From positions 1-23,454 of the forward strand of contig DIET01000032.1 of NCBI GenBank assembly GCA_002418765.1: a stretch of DNA of 23,454 bases, read 5' to 3'. Every line of letters starts with the position of its first letter. Position 1 is the stretch's first letter. The position numbers and the translations under genes were made by a program. Shown here piece after piece: positions 14,667 to 23,172 of this stretch. The notes under the pieces were generated by a model. That model was not told where the DNA came from, searched no databases, and saw only the letters and a program-made list of their open reading frames with translations. The stretch is from Peptococcaceae bacterium UBA5767. Its GTDB lineage: Bacteria; Bacillota; TC1; UBA5767.

Positions 14667-15617
14667 ATGTTGTTTGCGCGTGGTAAAAAAATATTAGGCA
14701 CTGCCTATCCTGTGATTCAAGGGGGAATGGCCTGGATTTCTGAAGCCACGTTGGCAGCTGCCGTCAGTGAAGCGGGAGGTCTGGGGGTCATTGCCGCCGG
14801 AAATGCACCCTTTTCCTTTGTGCGAGAAGAGATTCGAAAAGCCAGAAAACTGACGGCAAAGCCACTTTGTGTTAATGTCATGTTGCTCAGTCCTTATGCG
14901 GAAGAGGTAGCACATGGCTTGATTGATGAGGACATTGAATTTATCATTACGGGAGCGGGCAATCCGGGTAAGTACATGCAGGCCTGGAAAGAAGCAGGTA
15001 AGAAAGTGATGCCAGTCGTTCCGTCGACGGCTTTGGCCAGGCGAATGGAGCAGTCCGGTGCGGATGCCCTGATTGCTGAAGGGACAGAAGCCGGTGGCCA
15101 TATTGGTGAGATTACCACGATGGCATTGATTCCCCAGGTGGTGGATGTGGTTACCATTCCTGTTTTTGCGGCAGGTGGCATCGGAGATGCCCGTGGCGTG
15201 TTGGCGGCTTGGATGCTGGGGGCTGAGGGTGTCCAAGTAGGCACACGGTTTTTATTGGCTCACGAATGCCAAGTTCATGCGCATTACAAGGAGAAAATCA
15301 TTAAAGCCAAAGACATTGATACGGTAGTGACAGGAAGACCTACAGGTCACCCAGTACGGGTGCTTAAAAATCCATTGGCCCGAGAATTTGCCAGACGGGA
15401 AAAAGAAGGATGCACTCCAGAGGAGCTGGAAGAATTGGGTGCCGGTACCCTGTGCTTGGCTGCACAGGAAGGAGATACCAAAAATGGGTCATTTATGGCG
15501 GGACAGATTGCTGGTCTGCTTTCCCAGGAGCAGTCTTGTTCACAAATTATTCAGGATTTATATCTAGGGGCAGAGATGCTCCTGGCAGAAAAATGCCGGG
15601 GAGAAAACCATGGCTAA
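14667..15617 (+). CDS. fabK: FMN-dependent enoyl-ACP reductase II
   Basis: The 316-residue TIM-barrel flavoprotein belongs to the FabK/nitronate monooxygenase group. Visible motifs are YPVIQGGMAWIS near the start, NVMLLSP, the FMN phosphate region EAGGHIG, and AAGGIGDARG followed by GVQVGTRF. In a fab operon this is FabK, which reduces enoyl-ACP to acyl-ACP with NAD(P)H. It is the only enoyl reductase in the window, so FabI is not seen here; FabK enzymes are known to be insensitive to triclosan. The ATG at 14667, 6 nt after AGAGG, is preferred over upstream in-frame codons that run into acpP. It overlaps fabD by 8 nt. Confidence 0.93.
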   Translation: MLFARGKKILGTAYPVIQGGMAWISEATLAAAVSEAGGLGVIAAGNAPFSFVREEIRKARKLTAKPLCVNVMLLSPYAEEVAHGLIDEDIEFIITGAGNPGKYMQAWKEAGKKVMPVVPSTALARRMEQSGADALIAEGTEAGGHIGEITTMALIPQVVDVVTIPVFAAGGIGDARGVLAAWMLGAEGVQVGTRFLLAHECQVHAHYKEKIIKAKDIDTVVTGRPTGHPVRVLKNPLAREFARREKEGCTPEELEELGAGTLCLAAQEGDTKNGSFMAGQIAGLLSQEQSCSQIIQDLYLGAEMLLAEKCRGENHG

Positions 15618-16533
15618 AACCGCACTTCTGTTCCCTGGCCAGGGAGCGCAGTTTCCTGGCATGGTGAAAGACTTCTATGATGCTTACCAAGAGACCAGAG
15701 AACTATTTGATCAAGCTTCTGAGGTTCTTGGTTATGATATGAAAAAGGTCGTGTTTGATGGTGAATCCTTAAATATCACGGAGTTTACCCAACCGGCTAT
15801 GTTGACGGCCAGCATGGCCATCTATCAGGTAGCAAAACCTTATTTGCCAAAGATCGATATGACGGCAGGGCTCAGTCTGGGGGAGTATGCTTCCTTGGTC
15901 ATGGCAGGATGTTTTTCCTTTGCACAAGTATTGCCTCTGGTGAGAAAGAGGGGTCTGTTTATGCAACAGGCAGTACCTGCCGGCGTAGGGGGTATGAGTG
16001 CTATTATTGGTTTGGAAGAAAAGATCCTGCAAGAGGTTGTGCGGCAAGCCGGACCAGATGTCTGGATGGCCAACTTTAATTGTCCAGGGCAAATTGTTCT
16101 GTCCGGGAGGCTCGGCCCTTTGGCGAAAGCCAAAAGTCTGGCCACCGAAAAAGGAGCCAAGATGTGCGTGGATCTACCACTGAGCGCTCCCTTCCATACG
16201 GAATTACTTAGTAAAGCTGCTGACAATTTGGCAAATGAACTATATGCCATGGAGCTTACCCCACCTCAAGTACCCATCTTGTTCAATGTTACGGCTGAAA
16301 GACAAGATGATCCAAGGACCATTAAGGATCTCTTAAAGCGCCAAGTGATGAGCCCTGTCTTGTTTCAAAATACTTTGGAAAGAATGCAGGAAATGGGTGC
16401 CAGTACCTTTATTGAAATAGGGCCAGGCACCAGTCTCAAGAGCTTTATCAAGCGCAGTACCAAAAAAACAACAATCGTTTCCATTGATTCTGTGGAAGCG
16501 TTGGAGAAAGCGATAATCGAATGGACAAAATAG
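15610..16533 (+). CDS. fabD: Malonyl-CoA:ACP transacylase
   Basis: The 307-residue acyltransferase has the catalytic serine S89 in GLSLGEY, the oxyanion motif FPGQGAQ (8-14), R114, and H196 in APFHTELL. It moves malonyl from CoA, made by AccBCDA upstream, to ACP. GGGGAG lies in the end of fabK, about 6 nt before the ATG. It overlaps fabK by 8 nt and fabG by 13 nt. Confidence 0.96.
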   Translation: MAKTALLFPGQGAQFPGMVKDFYDAYQETRELFDQASEVLGYDMKKVVFDGESLNITEFTQPAMLTASMAIYQVAKPYLPKIDMTAGLSLGEYASLVMAGCFSFAQVLPLVRKRGLFMQQAVPAGVGGMSAIIGLEEKILQEVVRQAGPDVWMANFNCPGQIVLSGRLGPLAKAKSLATEKGAKMCVDLPLSAPFHTELLSKAADNLANELYAMELTPPQVPILFNVTAERQDDPRTIKDLLKRQVMSPVLFQNTLERMQEMGASTFIEIGPGTSLKSFIKRSTKKTTIVSIDSVEALEKAIIEWTK

Positions 16534-17255
16534 CTTTGGTAACAGGAGGCTCTAGAGGCCTGGGGAAAAGTATAGCTTTGGCGTTGGCCCAAGATGCTGT
16601 CTGGGTGGCCATCAATTACCAGCATGGACGGGATCAGGCCTTGGCAGTGAAAGAAGAGATTGAGTCATGCGGTGGCAAAGCTATGGTGGTGCAGGGCAGT
16701 GTGGCTGTGCGGGAAGATGTTGACCGTATGGTTCGAGAAGTAGAAGAAGCCTGGGGGCCGATACAAATTTTGGTCAACAACGCAGGCATCAATCGGGATA
16801 ATCTTTTTGTCCGTACCAAAGAGCGTGATGTACGGGATCTGTTGGATGTGAATTTGATGGGCGCTTTTCATTGTGCCCAGGCGGTTAGTAAAAACATGAT
16901 CAAGCAGCGTTGGGGTCGTATTATTTCTGTTTCTTCTGTGGTGGGGCTGACTGGTAATATTGGGCAGATGGCTTACAGTGCATCCAAATCAGCCTTGTTT
17001 GGTATGACCAAGACTTTGGCCAAAGAGTTAAGCGCCAGAAATATAACAGTCAATGCCATCGCTCCTGGTTTCATCGAAACAGAGATGACAAGCGTGCTTT
17101 CTGAGGATATTCGTAACCAAATTTTACAGCAGATACCATTAAGGCGTTTTGGAACGCCTGAAGAGGTTGGTTCGCTGATTGCTTATTTGGCTGGAGACCA
17201 CAGTGGCTACTTGACAGGTCAGACCATCGTCATCGATGGTGGCATGTCTTTGTAG
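16521..17255 (+). CDS. fabG: 3-oxoacyl-ACP reductase
   Basis: The 244-residue classical short-chain dehydrogenase has the NADPH motif TGGSRGLG (8-15), NNAG (86-89), the catalytic S139, Y152 and K156, and a C-terminal GQTIVIDGGMSL. It reduces 3-oxoacyl-ACP in the second step of each cycle. The Shine-Dalgarno is poor (GGAG 14 nt upstream). The start lies inside fabD, so translation is probably coupled. It is followed by a 12-nt gap with GGAGGGAG before fabF. Confidence 0.95.
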   Translation: MDKIALVTGGSRGLGKSIALALAQDAVWVAINYQHGRDQALAVKEEIESCGGKAMVVQGSVAVREDVDRMVREVEEAWGPIQILVNNAGINRDNLFVRTKERDVRDLLDVNLMGAFHCAQAVSKNMIKQRWGRIISVSSVVGLTGNIGQMAYSASKSALFGMTKTLAKELSARNITVNAIAPGFIETEMTSVLSEDIRNQILQQIPLRRFGTPEEVGSLIAYLAGDHSGYLTGQTIVIDGGMSL

Positions 17256-17267
17256 GAGGGAGTATTT

Positions 17268-18509
17268 ATGAACAGGGAACAGAGAGTTGTCGTAACGGGT
17301 TTGGGTGCTGTGACCCCGATTGGCTTGGATAGTCATACATTTTGGGAAAGCTTGACGCAGGGCAAACTGGGGATCAAGCCAATCAAAGCATTCGATACGC
17401 AGGATTTCCCCATTAAGATTGCTGGAGAAATCCAGGATTATGATCCATTGTTGACGATTGATAAAAAAATTGCCAGGCGCATGGACCGGATTTCTCAGTT
17501 TGCCATGACGGCGGCCAAAGAAGCCTATGACATGGCAGGGCTTGAGGGTCAGTTTGTGGCTGAGCGGGCAGGTATTATTATCGGCAATGGTATCGGGGGT
17601 CTTCTCTCCATCACAGAGGAGCAAATCAAATTGATTGATAAGGGTCCAGCCCGCATTTCTCCTTTTTTTGTCCCGGCGGCTATTGGTAATATGGCAGGTG
17701 GCAATGTGGCCATTGCCTTGGGTCTGAAAGGACCGAATATGACTGTTGTCACGGCTTGCGCCAGCGCCACCAATGCCATTGGTGAAGCTTACAATAAGAT
17801 CAAATACCGTTTGGCGGATGTGATGCTGGCGGGGGGTACGGAAGCCAGCATCTGCCCTTTGGGTATTGGGGGATTTGCTTCTATGGGTGCATTGAGTGAT
17901 TCTGATGATCCAGCAAGAGCCTCCATTCCTTTTGATGCTGATCGCAGTGGATTTGTGATGGGAGAAGGAGCCGGTATTATTGTTTTGGAGTCCTTGGAGC
18001 ATGCACAAAAAAGAAATGCGAATATCCTCGGTGAAGTTGTTGGATACAGTACTACTTGTGATGCGTTTCATATAACGGCACCAGAAACAACAGGAGAAGG
18101 GGCCAAAAATGCCATGAATTTGGCGATTGAAGAAGCGCAAATAGACAAAGAATCGATTGGGTATATCAATGCACATGGTACCAGCACACCTTTTAATGAT
18201 GTAATTGAAACCAGAGCGATCAAAGCGGTTTTTGGCGATTATGCGCATCAACTCTTGGTGAGTTCGACCAAATCCATGACAGGGCATCTTTTGGGTGCTG
18301 CCGGAGCTGTGGAGGCCATTGCTTGCATCAAGGTACTGCAAACGGGGATGGTTCCTCCTACCATCGGGGTTCAAAAGCAAGATCCAGAATGTGATTTGGA
18401 TATCGTGGCCAATGTTGTCAGAGAAAAACATGTGGAATACGCAATGAGCAATTCACTTGGTTTTGGAGGACATAACTCGGTTATCTTGATGAAAAGGTGG
18501 GACGTATGA
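17268..18509 (+). CDS. fabF: Beta-ketoacyl-ACP synthase II
   Basis: The 413-residue thiolase-fold condensing enzyme has the KAS I/II triad C164 (VTACASATNA), H303 (NAHGTSTPFND) and H340 (KSMTGHLLGAAG), with K335. Length and the GFGGHNS C-terminal motif fit FabF. It elongates acyl-ACP with malonyl-ACP. No fabB-like second synthase or FabM isomerase is in the window, so the route to unsaturated acids is not shown here. It ends in an ATGA overlap with fabZ. Confidence 0.95.
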   Translation: MNREQRVVVTGLGAVTPIGLDSHTFWESLTQGKLGIKPIKAFDTQDFPIKIAGEIQDYDPLLTIDKKIARRMDRISQFAMTAAKEAYDMAGLEGQFVAERAGIIIGNGIGGLLSITEEQIKLIDKGPARISPFFVPAAIGNMAGGNVAIALGLKGPNMTVVTACASATNAIGEAYNKIKYRLADVMLAGGTEASICPLGIGGFASMGALSDSDDPARASIPFDADRSGFVMGEGAGIIVLESLEHAQKRNANILGEVVGYSTTCDAFHITAPETTGEGAKNAMNLAIEEAQIDKESIGYINAHGTSTPFNDVIETRAIKAVFGDYAHQLLVSSTKSMTGHLLGAAGAVEAIACIKVLQTGMVPPTIGVQKQDPECDLDIVANVVREKHVEYAMSNSLGFGGHNSVILMKRWDV

Positions 18510-18925
18510 ATATCACAGATATCATGAATATTCTGCCGCACAGACCTCCTTTTTTGCTCATTGATCGTGTTGTGGAGATGGAGGAAGGGGTTCGTGTTGT
18601 TGCCATCAAGAACGTATCCATGAATGAACCATTCTTTGAAGGTCACTTTCCAGGCAATCCGGTCATGCCAGGTGTACTTATTATTGAGGCGTTGGCACAG
18701 ACAGGTGCCATGGCGATTCTATCCATGGAAGCCAATCGGGGTAAGACAGCATATTTTGGGGGCATCAAGTCAGCCAGGTTTCGCCGCAAGGTCATTCCTG
18801 GTGATGTGTTGCGCCTGGAAGTTACCATTGTTCGCCAAAAGGGGCCTGTGGGTATCGGTCAGGCTACGGCTTATGTAGGTGAGCAAGTGGCGTGCCAGGC
18901 GGAGCTGAGTTTCGCCGTCGAATAA
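18506..18925 (+). CDS. fabZ: 3-hydroxyacyl-ACP dehydratase
   Basis: The 139-residue hotdog enzyme has the FabZ signature ILPHRPPFLLIDR at the N-terminus, H47 in FFEGHFPGNPVMPGV, and E61. It dehydrates 3-hydroxyacyl-ACP to trans-2-enoyl-ACP, the substrate of FabK. The ATG at 18506, in an ATGA overlap with fabF, is preferred to the GTG at 18497 because AAAGGTGG ends 5 nt before it. It is the last gene of the lipid operon; a terminator follows 21 nt after the stop. Confidence 0.96.
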   Translation: MNITDIMNILPHRPPFLLIDRVVEMEEGVRVVAIKNVSMNEPFFEGHFPGNPVMPGVLIIEALAQTGAMAILSMEANRGKTAYFGGIKSARFRRKVIPGDVLRLEVTIVRQKGPVGIGQATAYVGEQVACQAELSFAVE

Positions 18926-18946
18926 GTCATGATGATGGCTATAGAG

Positions 18947-18978
18947 GAAACAGGCTTTTGAGTCTGTTTCTTTTTTTT
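18947..18978 (+). terminator. Rho-independent terminator of the biotin-acc-fab operon
   Basis: GAAACAGGC (18947-18955) pairs with GTCTGTTTC (18962-18970), with one G-T pair, around a TTTTGA loop, followed by eight T's. It closes the lipid operon after fabZ. The last T's are part of the -35 box of the next promoter. Confidence 0.92.
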
Positions 18979-19005
18979 GGAAAAATGGGTTTGGAGATGT
19001 ACAAT
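18977..19005 (+). promoter_or_regulatory. Promoter of adenine deaminase
   Basis: TTGGAA (18977-18982) and TACAAT (19000-19005) are spaced exactly 17 nt apart. The -35 box begins inside the T run of the preceding terminator, so the two units are packed back to back. Three ACAATA copies (19001, 19008 and 19018) run from the -10 box into the leader. Confidence 0.65.
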
Positions 19006-19039
19006 AGACAATACAAGACAATAGAAAGAGAGGGTAAGT

Positions 19040-20737
19040 ATGAATCAGGAGCGATTGGCAGTAGCCAGAGGCGACCAGTTGGCTGATGTGGTTTATATCA
19101 ACGGTCAAATACTGGACATCTACAACGGGGTCTGGGTTTCTCAGTCTCTGGCTGTACATCAGGGGATTATTGTGGGACTGGGGGATTACCAGGGAAAAGA
19201 AACCATTGATCTGCAGGGGATGTATGTGGTTCCAGGTCTGATCGATGCTCATGTTCATATAGAGAGTTCTTTGCTGACACCAGAGGAATTTTCCCGGTTG
19301 GTGCTTCCCCGAGGTACGGTGGCCGTGGTTGCTGATCCACATGAGATTGCCAATGTTTACGGCATACCAGGTATTGAGTACATCTTGGAGGCCAATGAGC
19401 ATACGGATTTGGATATTTTTGTTATGCTTCCTTCCTGTGTTCCAGCTACATCCGTGGAGTCCTCTGGCGCCAGCATTCTGGCGGAAGATTTGCGCCCGCT
19501 GATGCAGCATCCATCTGTTCTGGGGTTGGGTGAAATGATGAATTATCCAGGTGTTGTTTACGGGGATGAAGAAGTGCATAAAAAATTGGAGCTGGCCAGA
19601 GAATACGGGAAAATGATCGATGGACATATTGAACCACAAGACATGAAGGAGCTCAATGCCTATGCCGTAAACGGCATCGCTGCCAATCACGAGTGCACGA
19701 ATCTGCTTCAGGCCAGAATGAATCTTTCTGCCGGATTGGCCTTGATGCTTCGGGAGGGGACAGCAGCCAGGAATTTGGAAGCATTGCTGCCTGTAGTCAA
19801 TGCATACAATCGCAGCCGATGCATGTTTTGTACGGATGATCGGCATCCCGACCATATTGAAGAACAAGGACACATTGATTATGCTGTTCGCCGGGCTATT
19901 GAGCTGGGCATGGATCCCATTCATGCCATTCAAATGGGGAGTATGAATGCTGCCGCATTCTTTGGTCTTCATGAGTATGGGGCCATCGCCCCTGGTAAAC
20001 GGGCTGACTTTATTGTTCTGGAGCAGGTTGAAACATTTCAGATTCATAGTGTTTACAAGCGTGGTGTGAAGGTGGCTGAACAAGGGATGTTCTGCAGACA
20101 ACCTGAGATGATGCGCGCTTTGCCGCAAAATCTACCTATAGGTCTGCAGTGTTCCACGCTTGAGAAGCAGGATTTGCTGCTGCCTGTTTATGAGCGCAAT
20201 GTGGCGATTCAGTTGGTGCCTGGCGAGATTTTGACCAAAAAAATCATCTTCAAAAAAGAGGATGTTTCCCGGCTAAAAAAGATTGCTGTGATCGAAAGGC
20301 ACCATAAAACAGGGCAGGTGGGGCTGGGATGGGTGCAGGGGTTTGCCTTTACTCAGGCAGCGATTGCTTCGACCATAGCACATGACTCTCATAATTTGAT
20401 CGTGGTGGGTGACAATGATGAAGATATGCTTAAAGCGATATCATGTGTCAAGGATATGAACGGGGGCTTGGCTGTGGTCAGCCAAGGAGCTGTTCTGGCC
20501 AAATTGGCGTTGCCGGTAGCTGGATTACTCAGTGATCGTCCTTACCTGGAAGTTAAGGCTGCTTTGGCCAGTTTAAGGACGGCCGTGATGAGTGTAGGGC
20601 AACAAGAAGAAGATGATCCCTTCATGACTCTGGCTTTTTTGGCGCTTCCTGTTATTCCGGAGATTCGGATCACGGACCGGGGCTTATTCGATGTAAAATT
20701 ATTTGACTATATTTCCAGCAATGCTGAACTGAGGTAG
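19040..20737 (+). CDS. ade: Adenine deaminase
   Basis: The 565-residue amidohydrolase matches bacterial adenine deaminases (B. subtilis AdeC/E. coli Ade type) in length and domain plan: a small N-terminal sandwich, the metal-binding barrel with H71 and H73 in GLIDAHVHIESS, the VADPHEIANV motif near residue 100, an FCTDDRHPD motif near 275-283, and a C-terminal domain (about 380-565) with the family's KTGQVGLGWVQGF region. It converts adenine to hypoxanthine and ammonia, feeding purine salvage or the xanthine dehydrogenase reaction. GAGAGGG lies 5 nt before the ATG. It is a single-gene unit with its own promoter. I see no terminator in the short gap before the next gene. Confidence 0.95.
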   Translation: MNQERLAVARGDQLADVVYINGQILDIYNGVWVSQSLAVHQGIIVGLGDYQGKETIDLQGMYVVPGLIDAHVHIESSLLTPEEFSRLVLPRGTVAVVADPHEIANVYGIPGIEYILEANEHTDLDIFVMLPSCVPATSVESSGASILAEDLRPLMQHPSVLGLGEMMNYPGVVYGDEEVHKKLELAREYGKMIDGHIEPQDMKELNAYAVNGIAANHECTNLLQARMNLSAGLALMLREGTAARNLEALLPVVNAYNRSRCMFCTDDRHPDHIEEQGHIDYAVRRAIELGMDPIHAIQMGSMNAAAFFGLHEYGAIAPGKRADFIVLEQVETFQIHSVYKRGVKVAEQGMFCRQPEMMRALPQNLPIGLQCSTLEKQDLLLPVYERNVAIQLVPGEILTKKIIFKKEDVSRLKKIAVIERHHKTGQVGLGWVQGFAFTQAAIASTIAHDSHNLIVVGDNDEDMLKAISCVKDMNGGLAVVSQGAVLAKLALPVAGLLSDRPYLEVKAALASLRTAVMSVGQQEEDDPFMTLAFLALPVIPEIRITDRGLFDVKLFDYISSNAELR

Positions 20738-20746
20738 TTTATGTAC

Positions 20747-20752
20747 TATACT
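20747..20752 (+). promoter_or_regulatory. Possible -10 box ahead of the SLH protein gene
   Basis: TATACT matches consensus in 5 of 6 positions and lies 40 nt before the start of the next gene. The -35 position, 17 nt upstream (CTGAAC, 20724-20729), matches only 3 of 6. The envelope genes may therefore have a weak promoter here or be read through from ade. Confidence 0.3.
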
Positions 20753-20792
20753 TAGGAAAGAAAAGCGCAGCAAAGGAGACTGAAACGAGATC

Positions 20793-22160
20793 ATGTCAAA
20801 ATCAAGACCAACCCATCAGAGGTTATTCACAGGAAGCATTCTTTTTGGTATCGTGTTACTCGTTGTCTTGATGCTTCCTACATCAGTCATGGCGGAAGAT
20901 TATCAAGGGCATCTTTATCAGGATGCGATTCAAGAGGGTGTTAATGAGGGGTTGATTGATTTGGATGATGGGGACTTCTACCCTGACCAAATCATCACCA
21001 AAAGTGAATGGGTACGGTGGGTCACTCGTTATTTTGGTCTGAGTAAAATTGCTTCAGAGGGTTTTGCAGATGTGGCTGCAGACAGCAAGTATTATGAAGA
21101 TTTTCTAATTGCCAAAGAAGCAGGATTAATTTTGCCTGATGAAGAGGGACTAGCCCATCCAGAAGCGGGTGTTTCCCTGGAAGATGCCGTCTGGGGGGTC
21201 GTGACCTTGTTGCATCTTGACATAGAGCAAGAGCAAACTGGATTGCTGTCCATCGAAGATGCTGCGGATATTACGCCAGGCAAAGAAAGCGCCATACGCT
21301 TGGCGTTGGCAAAACATTGGATTCGTTTGAATGAAGAGGATAGAATTTTTCCAATCCGGGACATGACGCGAGCAGAAGCAGTATCGTTTTTGGACAATGT
21401 TACCGGCTTACGACTTCTCACATCACAAACCTATGGTAGTGCTCTTGAAACCAAGACACTGGAGGAGAATCTGAGCATTTACGGAACCGAAGTGATGCTG
21501 CAGCGTATGGAATCCAATGATGATATAATTGTTTACCAAAAAGCCGGTGGCGGACATCTTACGCTTAGCAAGGTCAATCTCCAAGGAGATGTGATTGTTT
21601 TGGGTGCTGGGGATTTTACGCTGGAGCTTAAGGATTCCCTTGTGCGGGAAGTGAAAACCTTTAATCCATATGGAACGACCAAGGTGATTCGCGATGCTCG
21701 TTCACACATAGAAAATTTCGTCCAGACTACGCCCATTGTGTTGGAAGTAACAGACGAAGCGCCCGTCACCCATGAGACCGAAACCCCCGACACAGTGAAA
21801 TGGGTGATTTTGGCCTTTGTGGTATTGCTGTTGGCCTTGCTGGTTTACGGAGCCAAGGAAAGTGAGCAAACCTTGTTTCTTTCTGAGGGCATTGGCAAAG
21901 TGTACCGTCTACCTGGGTTGGCCGGGTGGAAAGAGGTGGAGATTCACAACCCGGCGCCTACGGTGCTTCTTGCTCAAATGCAAAGAGGGAGACTAAGACT
22001 GCAGGGCTTGCAGGAAGGCAAGGTTACGATTATTCTCTTAAGGGCGGATGATGAAAAAATGAAAAAAAGAAAAGATCGGCCTCAAATGGTGCTCCATGTC
22101 GTAGTGGTCAAGCAGGCAAAACACGACAAGGATGTCGGGACGGAAGACATTCTTAGGTAG
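20793..22160 (+). CDS. SLH-repeat membrane protein with a C-terminal pilus-N-like domain
   Basis: I do not recognise this 455-residue protein as a named family. Visible parts: a signal sequence (hydrophobic 11-33, likely cut after VMA at 34); three degenerate S-layer-homology-like repeats (about 42-82, 90-140 and 165-205) with FYPDQIITKSEWVRW and FPIRDMTRAEAVSFL motifs; a beta-rich part (about 225-315); an acidic, threonine-rich linker (318-335); one membrane helix (336-353); and a C-terminal domain (358-440) ending in a lysine-rich tail. Residues 358-417 (LFLSEGIGKVYRLPG, then RLRLQGLQEGKVTIIL) resemble in pattern the N-terminal domain of pilus/secretin assembly proteins; this is a weak, by-eye match. 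With a cleaved signal, the C-terminal domain would face the cytoplasm. The nearest AGGAG is 14 nt upstream, an unusually long spacing. A DUF4349 lipoprotein gene follows after 50 nt. Confidence 0.75.
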   Translation: MSKSRPTHQRLFTGSILFGIVLLVVLMLPTSVMAEDYQGHLYQDAIQEGVNEGLIDLDDGDFYPDQIITKSEWVRWVTRYFGLSKIASEGFADVAADSKYYEDFLIAKEAGLILPDEEGLAHPEAGVSLEDAVWGVVTLLHLDIEQEQTGLLSIEDAADITPGKESAIRLALAKHWIRLNEEDRIFPIRDMTRAEAVSFLDNVTGLRLLTSQTYGSALETKTLEENLSIYGTEVMLQRMESNDDIIVYQKAGGGHLTLSKVNLQGDVIVLGAGDFTLELKDSLVREVKTFNPYGTTKVIRDARSHIENFVQTTPIVLEVTDEAPVTHETETPDTVKWVILAFVVLLLALLVYGAKESEQTLFLSEGIGKVYRLPGLAGWKEVEIHNPAPTVLLAQMQRGRLRLQGLQEGKVTIILLRADDEKMKKRKDRPQMVLHVVVVKQAKHDKDVGTEDILR

Positions 22161-22210
22161 GAACTTTTTTCGTCTGTCAGCGTCACAAGGTGAGGATGGA
22201 GGAATGAAAT

Positions 22211-23161
22211 ATGAAAAAACTATTGATCATGATGCTTTTGACGGTATTGCTTTTCTCAGGCTGCAGTGGATCTTCTTCCGATCAAGGACGGATGGCAGAG
22301 GTGGCCCCTTCAGAACAACCGGCCATGGAGGCTCCGGACTATGATTATGCTTCTTCTGACGAAGAAGCAGGTTATAAGGACGAAACCAACGATGGCACCA
22401 TGCCGGAACAAAGACTCATTCGTCAGGGAAACTTGAGGGTAGAGGTTCAAGATGCCATCGCCACAGGGGACGATATACGAAACTATGTCCGTTCTATTGG
22501 AGGCTTTGTCTCAGATGAAACGCAATATATCAACATGATTGACGGCAGGGAGTACTATTCCTTGGATATGAGTGTCCGAATGCCTGAACATCGTTTTGAC
22601 GAAGCCCTTGATTTCATTTCTGAACTGGGGAAAGTAGATTACAGATACGTCAATGTTATTGATGTGACAGAACAATATATTGATCTTGAAGCCAGGCTGA
22701 ACAATTTAAAGGCAGAAGAAGAACGTTTTGTGGCTATTTTCGACCAGGCAGAAACAGTGGAAGACTTGCTGGCCGTGGAATCGGAACTGGCCAGACTCAG
22801 AGGCGACATTGAATCTTTGGAAGGGCAATTTCGCTACCTGCAAAATAGGGTTTCTTTGGCTACTTTATCGGTGAATCTTACGGAAGAGCGCATCAAAACG
22901 GCTGAGCTGGAAAGCTTTACTTTCAGTGAGACCTTCCAGAACATGGGCGTGTCTTTTACGCGAGGCGTCTACAATTTCTTTTTGTTCCTGGGTAATCTCT
23001 TTGTGGGATTGGCCTATATTCTTCCCTTCGCCCTGTTTTTGGGACTCATTGCCATTTTGGCGATTTGGATTTTACGCATGGCACGAAAGAAAAGAAATGA
23101 TCAAAGAACGCAATCCTCACGGGAAGATGTGCTGGATAAAACAAAAAAAGATGAGCGATAG
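22211..23161 (+). CDS. DUF4349 domain-containing lipoprotein
   Basis: The 316-residue protein begins with a lipoprotein signal peptide and lipobox LFSGC, with lipidated C18. A short acidic low-complexity spacer (20-66) follows. The DUF4349 domain starts at RLIRQGNLRVEV (about 68) and contains the typical VTEQYIDLEARLNNL segment and a coiled coil (about 165-222). One long or two close membrane segments lie near 255-292, then a basic tail (RMARKKRNDQ). It would be anchored outside the membrane at the N-terminus and span it again near the C-terminus. The role of DUF4349 proteins is not established; they are common envelope proteins of Firmicutes. GGAGGAATG precedes the ATG. It probably shares a transcript with the SLH protein gene. 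Confidence 0.88.
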   Translation: MKKLLIMMLLTVLLFSGCSGSSSDQGRMAEVAPSEQPAMEAPDYDYASSDEEAGYKDETNDGTMPEQRLIRQGNLRVEVQDAIATGDDIRNYVRSIGGFVSDETQYINMIDGREYYSLDMSVRMPEHRFDEALDFISELGKVDYRYVNVIDVTEQYIDLEARLNNLKAEEERFVAIFDQAETVEDLLAVESELARLRGDIESLEGQFRYLQNRVSLATLSVNLTEERIKTAELESFTFSETFQNMGVSFTRGVYNFFLFLGNLFVGLAYILPFALFLGLIAILAIWILRMARKKRNDQRTQSSREDVLDKTKKDER

Positions 23162-23172
23162 ATTGCTTATTA

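Noticed and set aside
17139..18431. A 430-codon open frame on the minus strand opposite fabF
   Set aside because: It is in register with fabF codons, so its stops would need the sense codons TTA, CTA or TCA, which fabF hardly uses. The translation has no recognisable motif and is rich in His, Arg and Asn. fabF is an intact, obvious gene. It is a codon-usage shadow.
18770..20128. A 452-codon open frame on the minus strand opposite fabZ and ade
   Set aside because: Both fabZ and ade are in the same register with it and avoid TTA, CTA and TCA codons, which explains the lack of stops. It runs across the fab terminator and ade promoter and shows no family signature or ribosome site.
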